Below, piece after piece: positions 6,230 to 14,899 of a DNA stretch of 17,625 bases. Source of the DNA: an uncultured Bacilli bacterium (GTDB lineage Bacteria > Bacillota_I > Bacilli_A > RF39 > UBA660); the NCBI GenBank assembly GCA_910586865.1, contig CAJUIY010000037.1:1-17625 (forward strand), given 5' to 3'. The position numbers and the translations under genes are program-made. The notes below the pieces were generated by a model. That model had not been told where the DNA came from and made no database searches. It saw only the letters and a list, made by a program, of their open reading frames with translations. Position 1 is the stretch's first letter, and every line of letters starts with the position of its first letter.

Positions 6230-9200
6230 CTAAGGTGTTGCTACATTTATAGGAATAGTCCACCAAAATGTAGGAATTAAAGATGGTAACATTCTAACCC
6301 CTCTATATATTAAGTATGCAATACCTATGATAGCTACAGTTTCAATAGCAGCATTAGAAAAATTATGTGCTTCTCCTCTAGTTGGACTACCATCTTCTCC
6401 CCATACCCAATCATGTTCATGCGGATTTTCTAAGTCAGGATGTCTCCACGGGTGACTAGTATCTACATCTTTTGTAGCTCTTCCATCCTCTCCATAATAT
6501 CTTTTATCTCCTTTATTGTTTGAAGCAACCGAATTTGGTTTTCCGACTGTTGGTAGTTTATTATTCCCATTATTACTAACCCCAGAAGCTGTATTTATTT
6601 TAGATAATGATACTTTGACATTTTTTGGCTTAGATGTAGTTGCCTTGTTTTTAGTAAAAGAATTGGTTATTTTTCTTATAACTTTTTTTATACTTTTCCA
6701 TAACCCATGTCCTGATGGATCACTTTGTATAATCGGATTATTACTACAATAAGCATATAAGTTATAACTATTTAAGTCTTGATTTGCTCCTAATATTTCA
6801 TCCGCATTGATAAATCTTTTCCATTCTGGATGATAGTATCTACTATTTAGATAATATAATCCTGTTTCATTATCATAATAATAACTTCTATACCTGAATG
6901 GATTGATGATTCCTATATGATTAGTATCTTCTATGATATTACCATTACTGTCTTTGATACTTAATACTTTACCCCAACTATCATACTCATAGGTTACTAT
7001 TTGTTGGTTATTACTATTAATAATTCCTATGATATCTTCTTGTAAATTCTTTTTATAGTAATATCTATTCCCATTATATTCCAATCCTACAATCCCTGTC
7101 AAATCATATAGATAATAAATTACATAATCTCCTCTTTGTTCATAAATAATATCATCATTTTCTAAATAATATTTTGTTTCTACTCCATTTACTATCTTAC
7201 TAGTTCTAATTCCATCAACATCATAAGTATAACTTACATCTATGTTTTTACTAGAATCTTTATAACTCTTTAGTGTTCTTCCATTTATCCATTCTAAAGT
7301 CTTATTTTCTCCTATTTTAATTGGATTTCCTATTTCATCATAAATAATACTTTCTGTATCATACTTTGTTAATTGATCTTCCCAATTACTATTTCCATAT
7401 ACATAAGTATGAGTAATTGAATTTTCTTTTACTTCTACTATATTACCAGAATTATCATAAGTATATTCTATTGTTTTATTTGTATCATAGTTTTCTTCTT
7501 TCTTAAGTTGATTATAAATATCATATTCATAATGTTTGATTAACTGCTGATTATGATAAATATCCGTAATATTATATAACTTATCATACTTATATTCATA
7601 TTCGTCATTATTATTCAATACTTTCTTAATTAAACTAGTAGTTCTATTACCATTTGATAAATAGTGATATTTCGTTTGATAAGCACCAATATCTCTACCA
7701 GTAATTCTTCCTAATTCATCATAACTATAATTCATTTCTTTATCATCTAGTTTTACTTTTGTAACATATTCTTCTTTATCAATTGTATTTTCTAAAGTAT
7801 GAATAATATTATCTAATTTATATTTTTTATTGGTAACACTATTATTAGAATTATAAGTATAATTTATTTTAAAATCATTATATCGATACTCATAAAGTCT
7901 ATTAGAAACATCATATTTATATTTTTCTTTATAATTATTAGACAATACTTTTGCTATATTCCCATTATTATCATATTTATAATGATAATCACCATCCATT
8001 CGATAAAATGTTTTTACTCGATTAAAAGAATCATATTCATAAGATAGTTCTTGATGATTACCATAAGTACTCTTTTGTAAATTTCCATTATTTTCTAAAA
8101 AAGTATTTTCTATTAACGTAATATGATTCCCTAACATTACCTTATTCACATTTAAGAAATCATCATAGAAAAGTTTATACTCTTTCCTTCCTTGAATAAT
8201 CTTTTCCAGTGAATCTTTCTCATTATATTGGTAATTTACTTTCTTTTCTCCTGATTTAATTTCGGTTACTTGTCTTTTTTCATTATAAGTATAGCCTGTT
8301 TTTAAATTATTTTGATTCGTGATAGAAAGTAATTGTCCTGTAGTAGTATCTGTTTCATACATTACTTTATTTAAATTACTATCGGTTACACTAGTTAGAA
8401 ATCTTCCATCTTCTGTATATTCTGCATCATTTTCTATCAATAACTCATCTGTTAATTCGATATAAAACTCTATATTAGATGATAATTCACTATATGGTTT
8501 GGCTTCTACTAAATTATTATTAGCTGTTAAGAATCTTACTTCTCCACCAGTTGATGTTCCACTAAGATATTTTATATAATAAGTACCATTCTTACTATCT
8601 GTATTTTTTTCTAATTGAAATAAATTATTAGTGTCTTCTTTGTCTAGTATTAAAATACCATCTCGATAAGAAATTGAATACTCTGGTTGAACACTATATA
8701 AGATTTTTATATATTCATCTTTCTTTACTAATTTCCATATCGTATTACTACATTCATTTTCTTCTAACAATACCATATTTAATTCTGCTTTTAAGTATTT
8801 ATTGGTACCTTTATTTCTTATTTTATAAAATCCATCTATGATTTCTTTATTATACTTTCTTGATATTTTTGTAGTAATTGGATTTCCTTTTTTATCATAG
8901 ATGATTTGGTTTGATATTCCATTCGATGCGATAGCACTTAATACTCTATCGGTTTTCTCATTGTCATATTCATACTTGAATTCTTTTCCTAGTGGATTCG
9001 TCATACTAATTAATTGATTATTTTTATCATATTTAAATACATTGGTATTATCGGATTGATCAATAGTAGATATTAAATTACCACTCTCATCATAGTTATA
9101 TTCTCCTCTAGTAACATTTTTATAAAAAGATAAGTTTGTAATGTAAAAAGTATTGGCACTTCCATAATTATGGAATCTAATAGATACAGATTTGAAATCT

Positions 9201-12200
9201 TCAATTGATTTGTCGGTATAAACAAAGTGTTGCCATGATTCTCCATTCGTGATTGGTAAAATACGTGATAATATACAGCTTCCTAATGGTTCTCCACTTG
9301 GCTCATAAAAGAGTGATATATTACTTCCTATATCAGGAGCATAGGAAGCGGTAGCTGTATTCTTAAACCAAAAAGATAATGTATAAGAGTCTCCTTCTTT
9401 TCCCTTAATATTATATTTTTTTTCAATAAGTGTCTTCAAGTTATACTGCATATTTACTTTTAATGCTTTTGTGTTATTATTTACATCCACTACTTTAATA
9501 TAATTATTAGGATTTACTTCCTTTTCATCTAAGCTTGCGCTATAGTTCCATCCTGTTAAACCTTCTTTAAAATCAGAGTTTTCAATTATATTATAGTAAT
9601 TTGCTACCTCTCCTTTTTCTAATTGAATATCATCTAGATAGATTGCACCTACTTCTTGTAGAGTAATTTTGATTTTTAAATCACTTGTTGCATCTTCTCC
9701 ATAAAATATGGTGACGTCCTCTCTTTCGAATTCATCCGAACTATCTACTGTCTCAATCGTTTTTATTTCTTCTCCCTTACTATTTATATAGCTAAGAGAT
9801 GATTCTAGGGATATATCACTTTTAAAATATCCACTAAAAGTATAATATTCTCCTTTTTTGATAGTTACCATTTGTTCTATGGATTTCTTTTGTATGGTGG
9901 ATTCTATTTTTAAACTTCTAAGTCCTGAATTCATATTCTCTGTATCAAATGAAGTGATAATTCCTTCCTCTTTCGTAAATAAAAGAGTATTCGATTCAAA
10001 ACTTGTATTTTTCAAATAATTTTTTATGTATTTATTGGGAATCATACTAGAAGTTAATTTGTTTTTATTATCAAAAGTCTTTTCAATAGAATAGGCATCG
10101 TCTATTTCCCATTGTCCTTTTAAAAGACTTCTAGAAGTGGCATTTCCATAACTATTAAAAGCAATCGTTTCTAATAAACCATTATTATCGGTAACAGTAG
10201 TTTCATAGATACTATATTTTAAGGTATAAGATTTTCCCAAAGCATTATCTAATCCATAAGATGTTACTTTTTTCATTCGATAGGGAATCTTTTCATAATA
10301 CTCATATCCAGTCTTTAATCCTGTAACATCGGTAATAGAAGAGATAATCTGATTACTATTGTATTGAAAAGTAGTAACTCCATTGATACTTTCTATACTA
10401 GTTAATTGATGATTCGTGTAATTCAGTTTTGTTGTTGTATAATCAGAACTTACAATGGTAATATCATCACTATGATATTGAATATTAATCTCATTACTAT
10501 ATTTATCTATTATTTTACTGATAGAATGATTGGGATTCCATTCAATAGTTATCTTATTATCATCGATATCTTTAATCAGTGTTAAATAATACTTATTTTC
10601 TTTTTTAGAAAATATCATCTCATTACTATTGTTATCCATCATTTTTAATTCATTATCGAACTCTTCTATTTTTAAATTTAATCCATCTTCATCATAATAA
10701 AAGTTATCAGGTTCTTTGTTACTATCAAAAATATCTGGTTCTTTTTTATAAAAGTAATGAATGGTTCCATCTTCATCTTGATATTGGAATCCCTTCTCTA
10801 TTTTCTCTATCGTTTGTTCTAAACTAAGTTGAAATCCTTTCCCAAAGAAGGTTTCCTTATTTAGAATAACATCATTGGTATTATAAACTAAACTTAAAGA
10901 GGCGGGCATCGCACCACCTATGGTATTTCCTAGCTTGAAAACCGTCGATAAGTTTCCTGTATGTGTATTAACATAAGCACTACCATCTGTAAATAATTGT
11001 TCTTTATAATCCCAATAACTTTCTAGTCCATTTTGATTTCGATATTGAATGACAAAGACAGGCTTTGGATTTCCATTTACCGTATTATTATTGGAAAAAA
11101 ACATGGGATAATCATCATTGGTATAACTTTCATCACATGATTTAATCATAATACCATAATTAGGGGTATCTTCATACCACTTTTTTACTAATCCAGTGAT
11201 ATCCATACCGATTGGATAGGCATTAATGGTATTATTTTCAGATAAAGCAGAGCGATAAGTTGATGTAATATATTCTACTCTACTGTCATATTTATCATGC
11301 ATCGTATTCCAATTCGCTCCACTTTCTGTCCAATCTGACGTTAACCTATGAACTGCTACTAAATGTTCAAATGAACCTTCTACATTTCGGTACCCTAAAA
11401 AGGGAATTAAATCAAGATAGGCATCTACGATTTCATATCCTGTTCCAATCACTGGTAAATCAAACTTTATAAGAGTTCTGTTAATTCTACTTTGACCATT
11501 GATTTTTTGTACTCCTGCGATTAAATATCCAAGATTACTTCGAACATCATTGGTATCTCCTGGATAAATAAATGTATCATATAATTTTAGTGAAGTTTGA
11601 CTATTATTACTAATCGTTGGATCAATCGATACTGGAAACTTTGTACTAGGTGAGTTCAACCACTCTTCATCTAGTATTAAGTCTAATGAGTAACCCGTCT
11701 CTTTCTTCTTTAATTGATAATACACATTATCATTTCTTACTCCCCTAGCATCCATCATATAGGGTTTATCAATCGTAAAGATGACTTCCTTTTTATTAGT
11801 AGCAAGAACCTCTCCATCTTTCTCTTTTAACTCTAAATCAGTATCTAGTGAAAAACTTAATTTATGGTAATGATTTTTCTTTAATACAATCGTTTCTTTT
11901 ACTTTATTGGATAACATTTTATACTCAATATTTATATCATCTAATATACCAGGATAAGAAACATCCATTACTGTTTTTGATAACTTATTCTTTTTTAATT
12001 TCACATCGTTAATTTTATCATTTTCTATTTTAAAATCGATATAATGTTTCTTCTTTTTCATCTTCATTATGGATTTCTTGTAATCTTCATTAAATTCTAC
12101 TTGATAATCATTTGCTTTATTTTTATAAGCCCCTTTTCTTTTTATTAAAGTATTATCAATTTCTTCATATTTTCCTTTTTTTAAATAATGGATATCCATA

Positions 12201-12289
12201 GGATAAATCTCTGCTCGAATGGTTCCATCTTTTTGTAAGAAATGTTTTTCTCTTAATCCTCTTTTACTAATTAATTCTACTTCTTTCAT
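6230..12289 (-). CDS. Giant Rhs/YD-repeat protein with a C-terminal polymorphic tip
   Basis: ATG at 12289 follows GGTGAAGAA; 2019 residues. Order of parts (approximate residues): N-terminal leader without a signal peptide (1-220); DNRLRE-type beta domain (225-415: YDTFIYPGDTND, RTLIKFDLP, DAYLDL); entry motif with NTHTGNLS (about 435-465); a long run of YD repeats (for example YEYDSFNRV, YKYDNNGNI). The repeats are interrupted by two carbohydrate-binding-like jelly rolls (about 755-1060) and a ricin-B-like trefoil (about 1145-1280: DGFYKIRNKGTNKYL, GTYYIKYL). The Rhs core closes with GLYYLNSRYYHPEWKRFI and ends at DPSGH (about 1857). The last 160 residues are the tip: a basic linker, a GDKRYYGEDGRATKDVD / HPWRHPDLENPHEHDW block, then a hydrophobic tail (IIGIAYLIYRGVRMLP). 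Rhs shells encapsulate and deliver C-terminal toxins. The gene is preceded by the collar gene (10-base gap). The nature of the tip activity is unknown to me. Confidence 0.93.
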   Translation of the reverse strand: MKEVELISKRGLREKHFLQKDGTIRAEIYPMDIHYLKKGKYEEIDNTLIKRKGAYKNKANDYQVEFNEDYKKSIMKMKKKKHYIDFKIENDKINDVKLKKNKLSKTVMDVSYPGILDDINIEYKMLSNKVKETIVLKKNHYHKLSFSLDTDLELKEKDGEVLATNKKEVIFTIDKPYMMDARGVRNDNVYYQLKKKETGYSLDLILDEEWLNSPSTKFPVSIDPTISNNSQTSLKLYDTFIYPGDTNDVRSNLGYLIAGVQKINGQSRINRTLIKFDLPVIGTGYEIVDAYLDLIPFLGYRNVEGSFEHLVAVHRLTSDWTESGANWNTMHDKYDSRVEYITSTYRSALSENNTINAYPIGMDITGLVKKWYEDTPNYGIMIKSCDESYTNDDYPMFFSNNNTVNGNPKPVFVIQYRNQNGLESYWDYKEQLFTDGSAYVNTHTGNLSTVFKLGNTIGGAMPASLSLVYNTNDVILNKETFFGKGFQLSLEQTIEKIEKGFQYQDEDGTIHYFYKKEPDIFDSNKEPDNFYYDEDGLNLKIEEFDNELKMMDNNSNEMIFSKKENKYYLTLIKDIDDNKITIEWNPNHSISKIIDKYSNEINIQYHSDDITIVSSDYTTTKLNYTNHQLTSIESINGVTTFQYNSNQIISSITDVTGLKTGYEYYEKIPYRMKKVTSYGLDNALGKSYTLKYSIYETTVTDNNGLLETIAFNSYGNATSRSLLKGQWEIDDAYSIEKTFDNKNKLTSSMIPNKYIKNYLKNTSFESNTLLFTKEEGIITSFDTENMNSGLRSLKIESTIQKKSIEQMVTIKKGEYYTFSGYFKSDISLESSLSYINSKGEEIKTIETVDSSDEFEREDVTIFYGEDATSDLKIKITLQEVGAIYLDDIQLEKGEVANYYNIIENSDFKEGLTGWNYSASLDEKEVNPNNYIKVVDVNNNTKALKVNMQYNLKTLIEKKYNIKGKEGDSYTLSFWFKNTATASYAPDIGSNISLFYEPSGEPLGSCILSRILPITNGESWQHFVYTDKSIEDFKSVSIRFHNYGSANTFYITNLSFYKNVTRGEYNYDESGNLISTIDQSDNTNVFKYDKNNQLISMTNPLGKEFKYEYDNEKTDRVLSAIASNGISNQIIYDKKGNPITTKISRKYNKEIIDGFYKIRNKGTNKYLKAELNMVLLEENECSNTIWKLVKKDEYIKILYSVQPEYSISYRDGILILDKEDTNNLFQLEKNTDSKNGTYYIKYLSGTSTGGEVRFLTANNNLVEAKPYSELSSNIEFYIELTDELLIENDAEYTEDGRFLTSVTDSNLNKVMYETDTTTGQLLSITNQNNLKTGYTYNEKRQVTEIKSGEKKVNYQYNEKDSLEKIIQGRKEYKLFYDDFLNVNKVMLGNHITLIENTFLENNGNLQKSTYGNHQELSYEYDSFNRVKTFYRMDGDYHYKYDNNGNIAKVLSNNYKEKYKYDVSNRLYEYRYNDFKINYTYNSNNSVTNKKYKLDNIIHTLENTIDKEEYVTKVKLDDKEMNYSYDELGRITGRDIGAYQTKYHYLSNGNRTTSLIKKVLNNNDEYEYKYDKLYNITDIYHNQQLIKHYEYDIYNQLKKEENYDTNKTIEYTYDNSGNIVEVKENSITHTYVYGNSNWEDQLTKYDTESIIYDEIGNPIKIGENKTLEWINGRTLKSYKDSSKNIDVSYTYDVDGIRTSKIVNGVETKYYLENDDIIYEQRGDYVIYYLYDLTGIVGLEYNGNRYYYKKNLQEDIIGIINSNNQQIVTYEYDSWGKVLSIKDSNGNIIEDTNHIGIINPFRYRSYYYDNETGLYYLNSRYYHPEWKRFINADEILGANQDLNSYNLYAYCSNNPIIQSDPSGHGLWKSIKKVIRKITNSFTKNKATTSKPKNVKVSLSKINTASGVSNNGNNKLPTVGKPNSVASNNKGDKRYYGEDGRATKDVDTSHPWRHPDLENPHEHDWVWGEDGSPTRGEAHNFSNAAIETVAIIGIAYLIYRGVRMLPSLIPTFWWTIPINVATP

Positions 12290-12299
12290 TTCTTCACCA

Positions 12300-12848
12300 C
12301 TAACCTATTCTCTTCCACATATAAACTGTTAAATATGGTGGCATATTGTTATGAGGAGCATTTCCACCTTGATAATCTATAAATCCTACAAAATGTGTTG
12401 CTGCTATTTGGGTAGCATAACCAAGACCTTTCGCTGGATCTGTTGCACCATAGGCTAATGTACAAGTATGACTATGAGAAGGCATCTCTGTTACCGTCAG
12501 AGTATGTTTCTCTTCTCCTCCTGTAGTACCATTTTGATAAGTTTCTCCACAAGAAAGTAAAAACTTATCTTTTATTTGCTCCCAAGTACCACCAAATAAG
12601 CTACTTGGATTGGTTTCAGTAACAGACAGATAAATAGAACCTATTGGATATAACATATTTAATGTAGTATCTGAAATAAAGGTATCTGCTTTGATACTTT
12701 TTACCGTTAAATTACCCTCACTATCTAATAAAAATTTATTGTTTTTTGAAGTAATACAAGATGCATTTATATTGTTTACTTCTAAATTTGTATTTGTGCC
12801 TTCCCTCGTAAAGGCATCTATGATATATTCTTTTTCTTCCAATTTCAT
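12300..12848 (-). CDS. Phage tail-collar / baseplate Gp10 C-terminal-like protein
   Basis: I choose ATG 12848 because AAAGGAGAGG directly precedes it, although the spacing is short; the upstream ATG at 12875 would add nine basic residues but has no ribosome site. The product is 182 residues. The N-terminal half resembles a tail-fibre stem (LDSEGNLTVKSIKADTF). The C-terminal half carries the collar pattern seen in phage baseplate and fibre tips: YPIGSIYLSVTETNPSSLFG, GTWEQIKDKFLL, TTGGEEKHTLTVTEMPSHSH, and the closing NMPPYLTVYMWKR. In phage such domains sit at the tail tip and touch the host surface. No other phage gene is present; the next gene, 10 bases on, is the Rhs protein. It may be a domesticated fibre that docks or displays the Rhs protein (inference). 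Confidence 0.85.
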   Translation of the reverse strand: MKLEEKEYIIDAFTREGTNTNLEVNNINASCITSKNNKFLLDSEGNLTVKSIKADTFISDTTLNMLYPIGSIYLSVTETNPSSLFGGTWEQIKDKFLLSCGETYQNGTTGGEEKHTLTVTEMPSHSHTCTLAYGATDPAKGLGYATQIAATHFVGFIDYQGGNAPHNNMPPYLTVYMWKRIG

Positions 12849-12965
12849 CCTCTCCTTTCTATTCTTTTTTATCATGGAATTTATTGAATATATTTTTTAT
12901 AAAAAACTCATCTCCTTTCTAGAATAAATGATTCAGTACTTCTACCTATAAAAATAATAGGATAC

Positions 12966-12991
12966 AAAAACTACCTCAAAAACTGAGATAG
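12966..12991 (-). terminator. Hairpin terminator downstream of a minus-strand remnant
   Basis: On the minus strand CTATCTCA (12984-12991) pairs with TGAGGTAG (12971-12978), eight pairs with one G-U, a five-base loop, then TTTTT (12966-12970). In the plus direction the stem has a C-A mismatch but is followed by seven Ts (12994-13000), so it may act weakly in both directions. No intact gene feeds it from the right on the minus strand; it probably belonged to the remnant ending at 13029. Confidence 0.6.
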
Positions 12992-13028
12992 CATTTTTTT
13001 GGTGAGTACTTATTATTTCTAGTATATT

Positions 13029-13097
13029 CTATGTACCTTGTGAATCTTTGATTAATGAAGTAACACCAATCCCTATACCCATTTTAGAGCACAAAAA
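13029..13097 (-). pseudogene. Possible 3' end of a lost gene
   Basis: A minus-strand frame ending in TAG at 13029-13031 reads KMGIGIGVTSLIKDSQGT just before the stop, a plausible protein C-terminus. Its stop is about 40 bases before a terminator hairpin. Further upstream the frame stays open to 13220 but looks unlike protein and overlaps the lipoprotein promoter, so only the last part is considered. I do not recognise the family; the call rests on position and composition only. Confidence 0.2.
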
Positions 13098-13191
13098 AAA
13101 GCCTATATGAACGCTTACTTTCTTTCTAAAACAATTAGCTAAAAGATTTAATGGTAATTGTATTTCCTGAATATTTATGATAGTATACGTA

Positions 13192-13197
13192 TATAAT
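13192..13197 (+). promoter_or_regulatory. -10 element of the lipoprotein gene
   Basis: A perfect TATAAT lies 40 bases before the ATG at 13238. It is immediately preceded by the palindrome TATACGTATA (13184-13193), which overlaps it and could be an operator. No good -35 is visible at the usual distance. Confidence 0.4.
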
Positions 13198-13237
13198 ATT
13201 TTAGAAATAACTTTAAGCAAAAAGGAAGGGAATATTT

Positions 13238-13753
13238 ATGAAAAAGATTATCTATTCAATCACTTTTCTAGGATTAGCAGTTGTATTGATAACTGGCTGT
13301 AATAAAAATTACGATAGTTCTATTTCTTATAAAGAGTTTGTTAATAAAGACGTATCTACCAATAATATTACTCATAAATTCATTGGTAAATCTGAACATT
13401 TCGGTTTTGAAACAGGAAATGCAAATATAAGCGATACAGAAAAACAAATACTAATTGCCAATTTTAAGCAAAGAAAAAAAACAGATAAATTTGATAAGAT
13501 ATCCTTCTATGTAAAGTTTAAAGGTGAATTTTGGGGTAAAACTTATTGGACAAAAGGTTCTGGTGAATCTTTCAATAAATATATAAAAAATACCCTCTTA
13601 TTTGAAGATATCTCTCACTTAGACAATAATGATGTCGACTCATTTTCACATACAACGAAGGAAACCTTTAAAGATGATATAAGCATTACGGTAGAATATT
13701 GTTTAGAAAAAAAATGTGAGGTTGAAAATCTTAAACTGGAGTTTATAGAATAA
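13238..13753 (+). CDS. Secreted lipoprotein of unknown family
   Basis: ATG preceded by AAGGAAGGGAATATTT. The product is 171 residues. It has a type II signal peptide: basic MKK, a hydrophobic stretch, and the lipobox ITGC with Cys21 as the lipidation site, so the mature protein should be anchored on the outer face of the membrane. The mature part is hydrophilic, with strand-like segments (DKISFYVKFKGEFWGK, DISITVEYCLE) and two further cysteines near the C-terminus (YCLEKKC) that could form a disulphide. I do not recognise the fold. It converges on the secreted-peptide/ABC operon with 30 bases between stops and has its own promoter. In bacteriocin clusters a surface lipoprotein often serves as immunity factor; that is only suggested by position here. 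Confidence 0.8.
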   Translation: MKKIIYSITFLGLAVVLITGCNKNYDSSISYKEFVNKDVSTNNITHKFIGKSEHFGFETGNANISDTEKQILIANFKQRKKTDKFDKISFYVKFKGEFWGKTYWTKGSGESFNKYIKNTLLFEDISHLDNNDVDSFSHTTKETFKDDISITVEYCLEKKCEVENLKLEFIE

Positions 13754-13783
13754 AAATACTTAAATGCATAAAAAAACAACAAG

Positions 13784-14893
13784 CTATTTATTACTATTTT
13801 TCAATAAATTTATAATACTAATTTTACTAATTTTAATGTTAAAAATTATTATTACAATTAATTCAATAACTATAGTAATTAAGAACAAAATTATTTCTAA
13901 TACTATATCTACATGAACTAACAAACCAAATAATTTAGAAGCTACCATTAATATAATTGATTGTGTAATCAAATATAACATATATGAAATAAGTAATAAT
14001 ACTGTTATCAAAAAAATTAAATTTTCTAATATTTTTAATCTACTATATCCAATAGCTTTCATTAATGCAATAGTTGCTATTTCCATATGAATAAAATCAT
14101 TAATAATATAAAAAATTACACCACTAAAAATAAAGATAATAATTCCTACAAATATATTAAATAATTGATTTAGAGATACATAAATATTTAATTCATTTTC
14201 TAACGAATCATCATAAATATTTACACTAAAATTCATTTTCGTCAGACTATCTATTGATTTATCCACATTTTCATATTTGTCTATTGTTACTAAATATCCT
14301 ATATCGCTTTCCTTTTCTAGTTCCAATGTATTAAAATTAGATACATATATTTTTCCATTTGCTTCTTTCGCAGATTGATATATTCCAACTATTTTACATT
14401 CAAAACTTTTTAACTCTCCATTTTTATTATAGTATTCGACATCTACATATTGATTTAGTAATTTATTAACCTCTTTTTCTTGAAACACATCTTTTATATG
14501 ATCAGGAATAATAATTTCATTCAAATAATTTGATTCCAGTTGTTCTCCAAAAACTATTCTGGGAAGATGATTAGTTAATGCATATTCCATTACAAAATTT
14601 TTACCATTAATTAATACACTTTTTGATGATGATGTAAACTGTACTTCTTCAACAAATTTAATTTTTCTAATTTTATCAATATTTTCTTGGAGAGTATTAG
14701 GATTATTATGATTATAGACATACAATTCTCGATTCTGATATTGCTCACTAATTGAAGATATTAACTTATTTTTTACTAAATAATTATACTGGAAAATTAT
14801 TTTTAAGACTAATAATAACAATGTAAGAATAAGCAAATAACCTATTATTCTTTTAGAATTTATAATAAATAGTTTTATAAAATAAATTTTCAT
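13784..14893 (-). CDS. FtsX/MacB-like ABC transporter permease (second of pair)
   Basis: ATG at 14893; the ribosome site AAGGAA lies inside the last codons of the preceding permease gene, whose stop is six bases away, so the two are translationally coupled. The product is 369 residues with the MacB/FtsX topology: one N-terminal helix (about 14-33), an extracellular domain of about 200 residues, then three helices in the last 130 residues. Before the second of these lies the family's coupling motif (ALMKAIGYSRLKI), where the ATPase contacts the permease. The C-terminus is short and basic (LLKNSNK). It is last in the operon of secreted protein, ATPase and first permease. MacB-type systems do not carry substrate through a channel but move lipids, peptides or signals by coupled bending. 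Here export of, or protection against, the secreted protein is the likely role (inference). Confidence 0.85.
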   Translation of the reverse strand: MKIYFIKLFIINSKRIIGYLLILTLLLLVLKIIFQYNYLVKNKLISSISEQYQNRELYVYNHNNPNTLQENIDKIRKIKFVEEVQFTSSSKSVLINGKNFVMEYALTNHLPRIVFGEQLESNYLNEIIIPDHIKDVFQEKEVNKLLNQYVDVEYYNKNGELKSFECKIVGIYQSAKEANGKIYVSNFNTLELEKESDIGYLVTIDKYENVDKSIDSLTKMNFSVNIYDDSLENELNIYVSLNQLFNIFVGIIIFIFSGVIFYIINDFIHMEIATIALMKAIGYSRLKILENLIFLITVLLLISYMLYLITQSIILMVASKLFGLLVHVDIVLEIILFLITIVIELIVIIIFNIKISKISIINLLKNSNK

Positions 14894-14899
14894 AACAAT

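Larger units (their letters stand above)
12849..13237. other. Intergenic region with terminator, gene remnant and promoter
   Basis: On the minus strand, two near-identical ribosome-site blocks (AGAAAGGAGA) lie about 60 bases apart, at 12911-12920 and about 12850-12860. The first is followed only by a four-codon frame (ATG AGT TTT TTA TAA). A bidirectional-looking hairpin lies at 12971-12991. A minus-strand frame ends at a TAG at 13029-13031, and the plus-strand promoter region of the lipoprotein gene fills 13140-13237. I see no clear promoter for the collar-Rhs block; it should lie within 12870-12970. Confidence 0.5.

Noticed and set aside
6516..6752. 78-codon plus-strand frame inside the Rhs gene
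   Set aside because: Antisense shadow of the Rhs C-terminal linker, with no ribosome site; other short plus-strand frames inside minus genes were dropped for the same reason.
6230..12289. CRISPR or DNA-level tandem repeats in the repetitive-looking Rhs region
   Set aside because: The periodicity is of the YD amino-acid motif; the DNA copies are diverged and there are no constant repeats with spacers.
13029..13220. 63-codon minus-strand frame as a full gene
   Set aside because: Most of it overlaps the promoter of the plus-strand lipoprotein, has no ribosome site and reads unlike protein; only the last codons before the stop look like a gene remnant.
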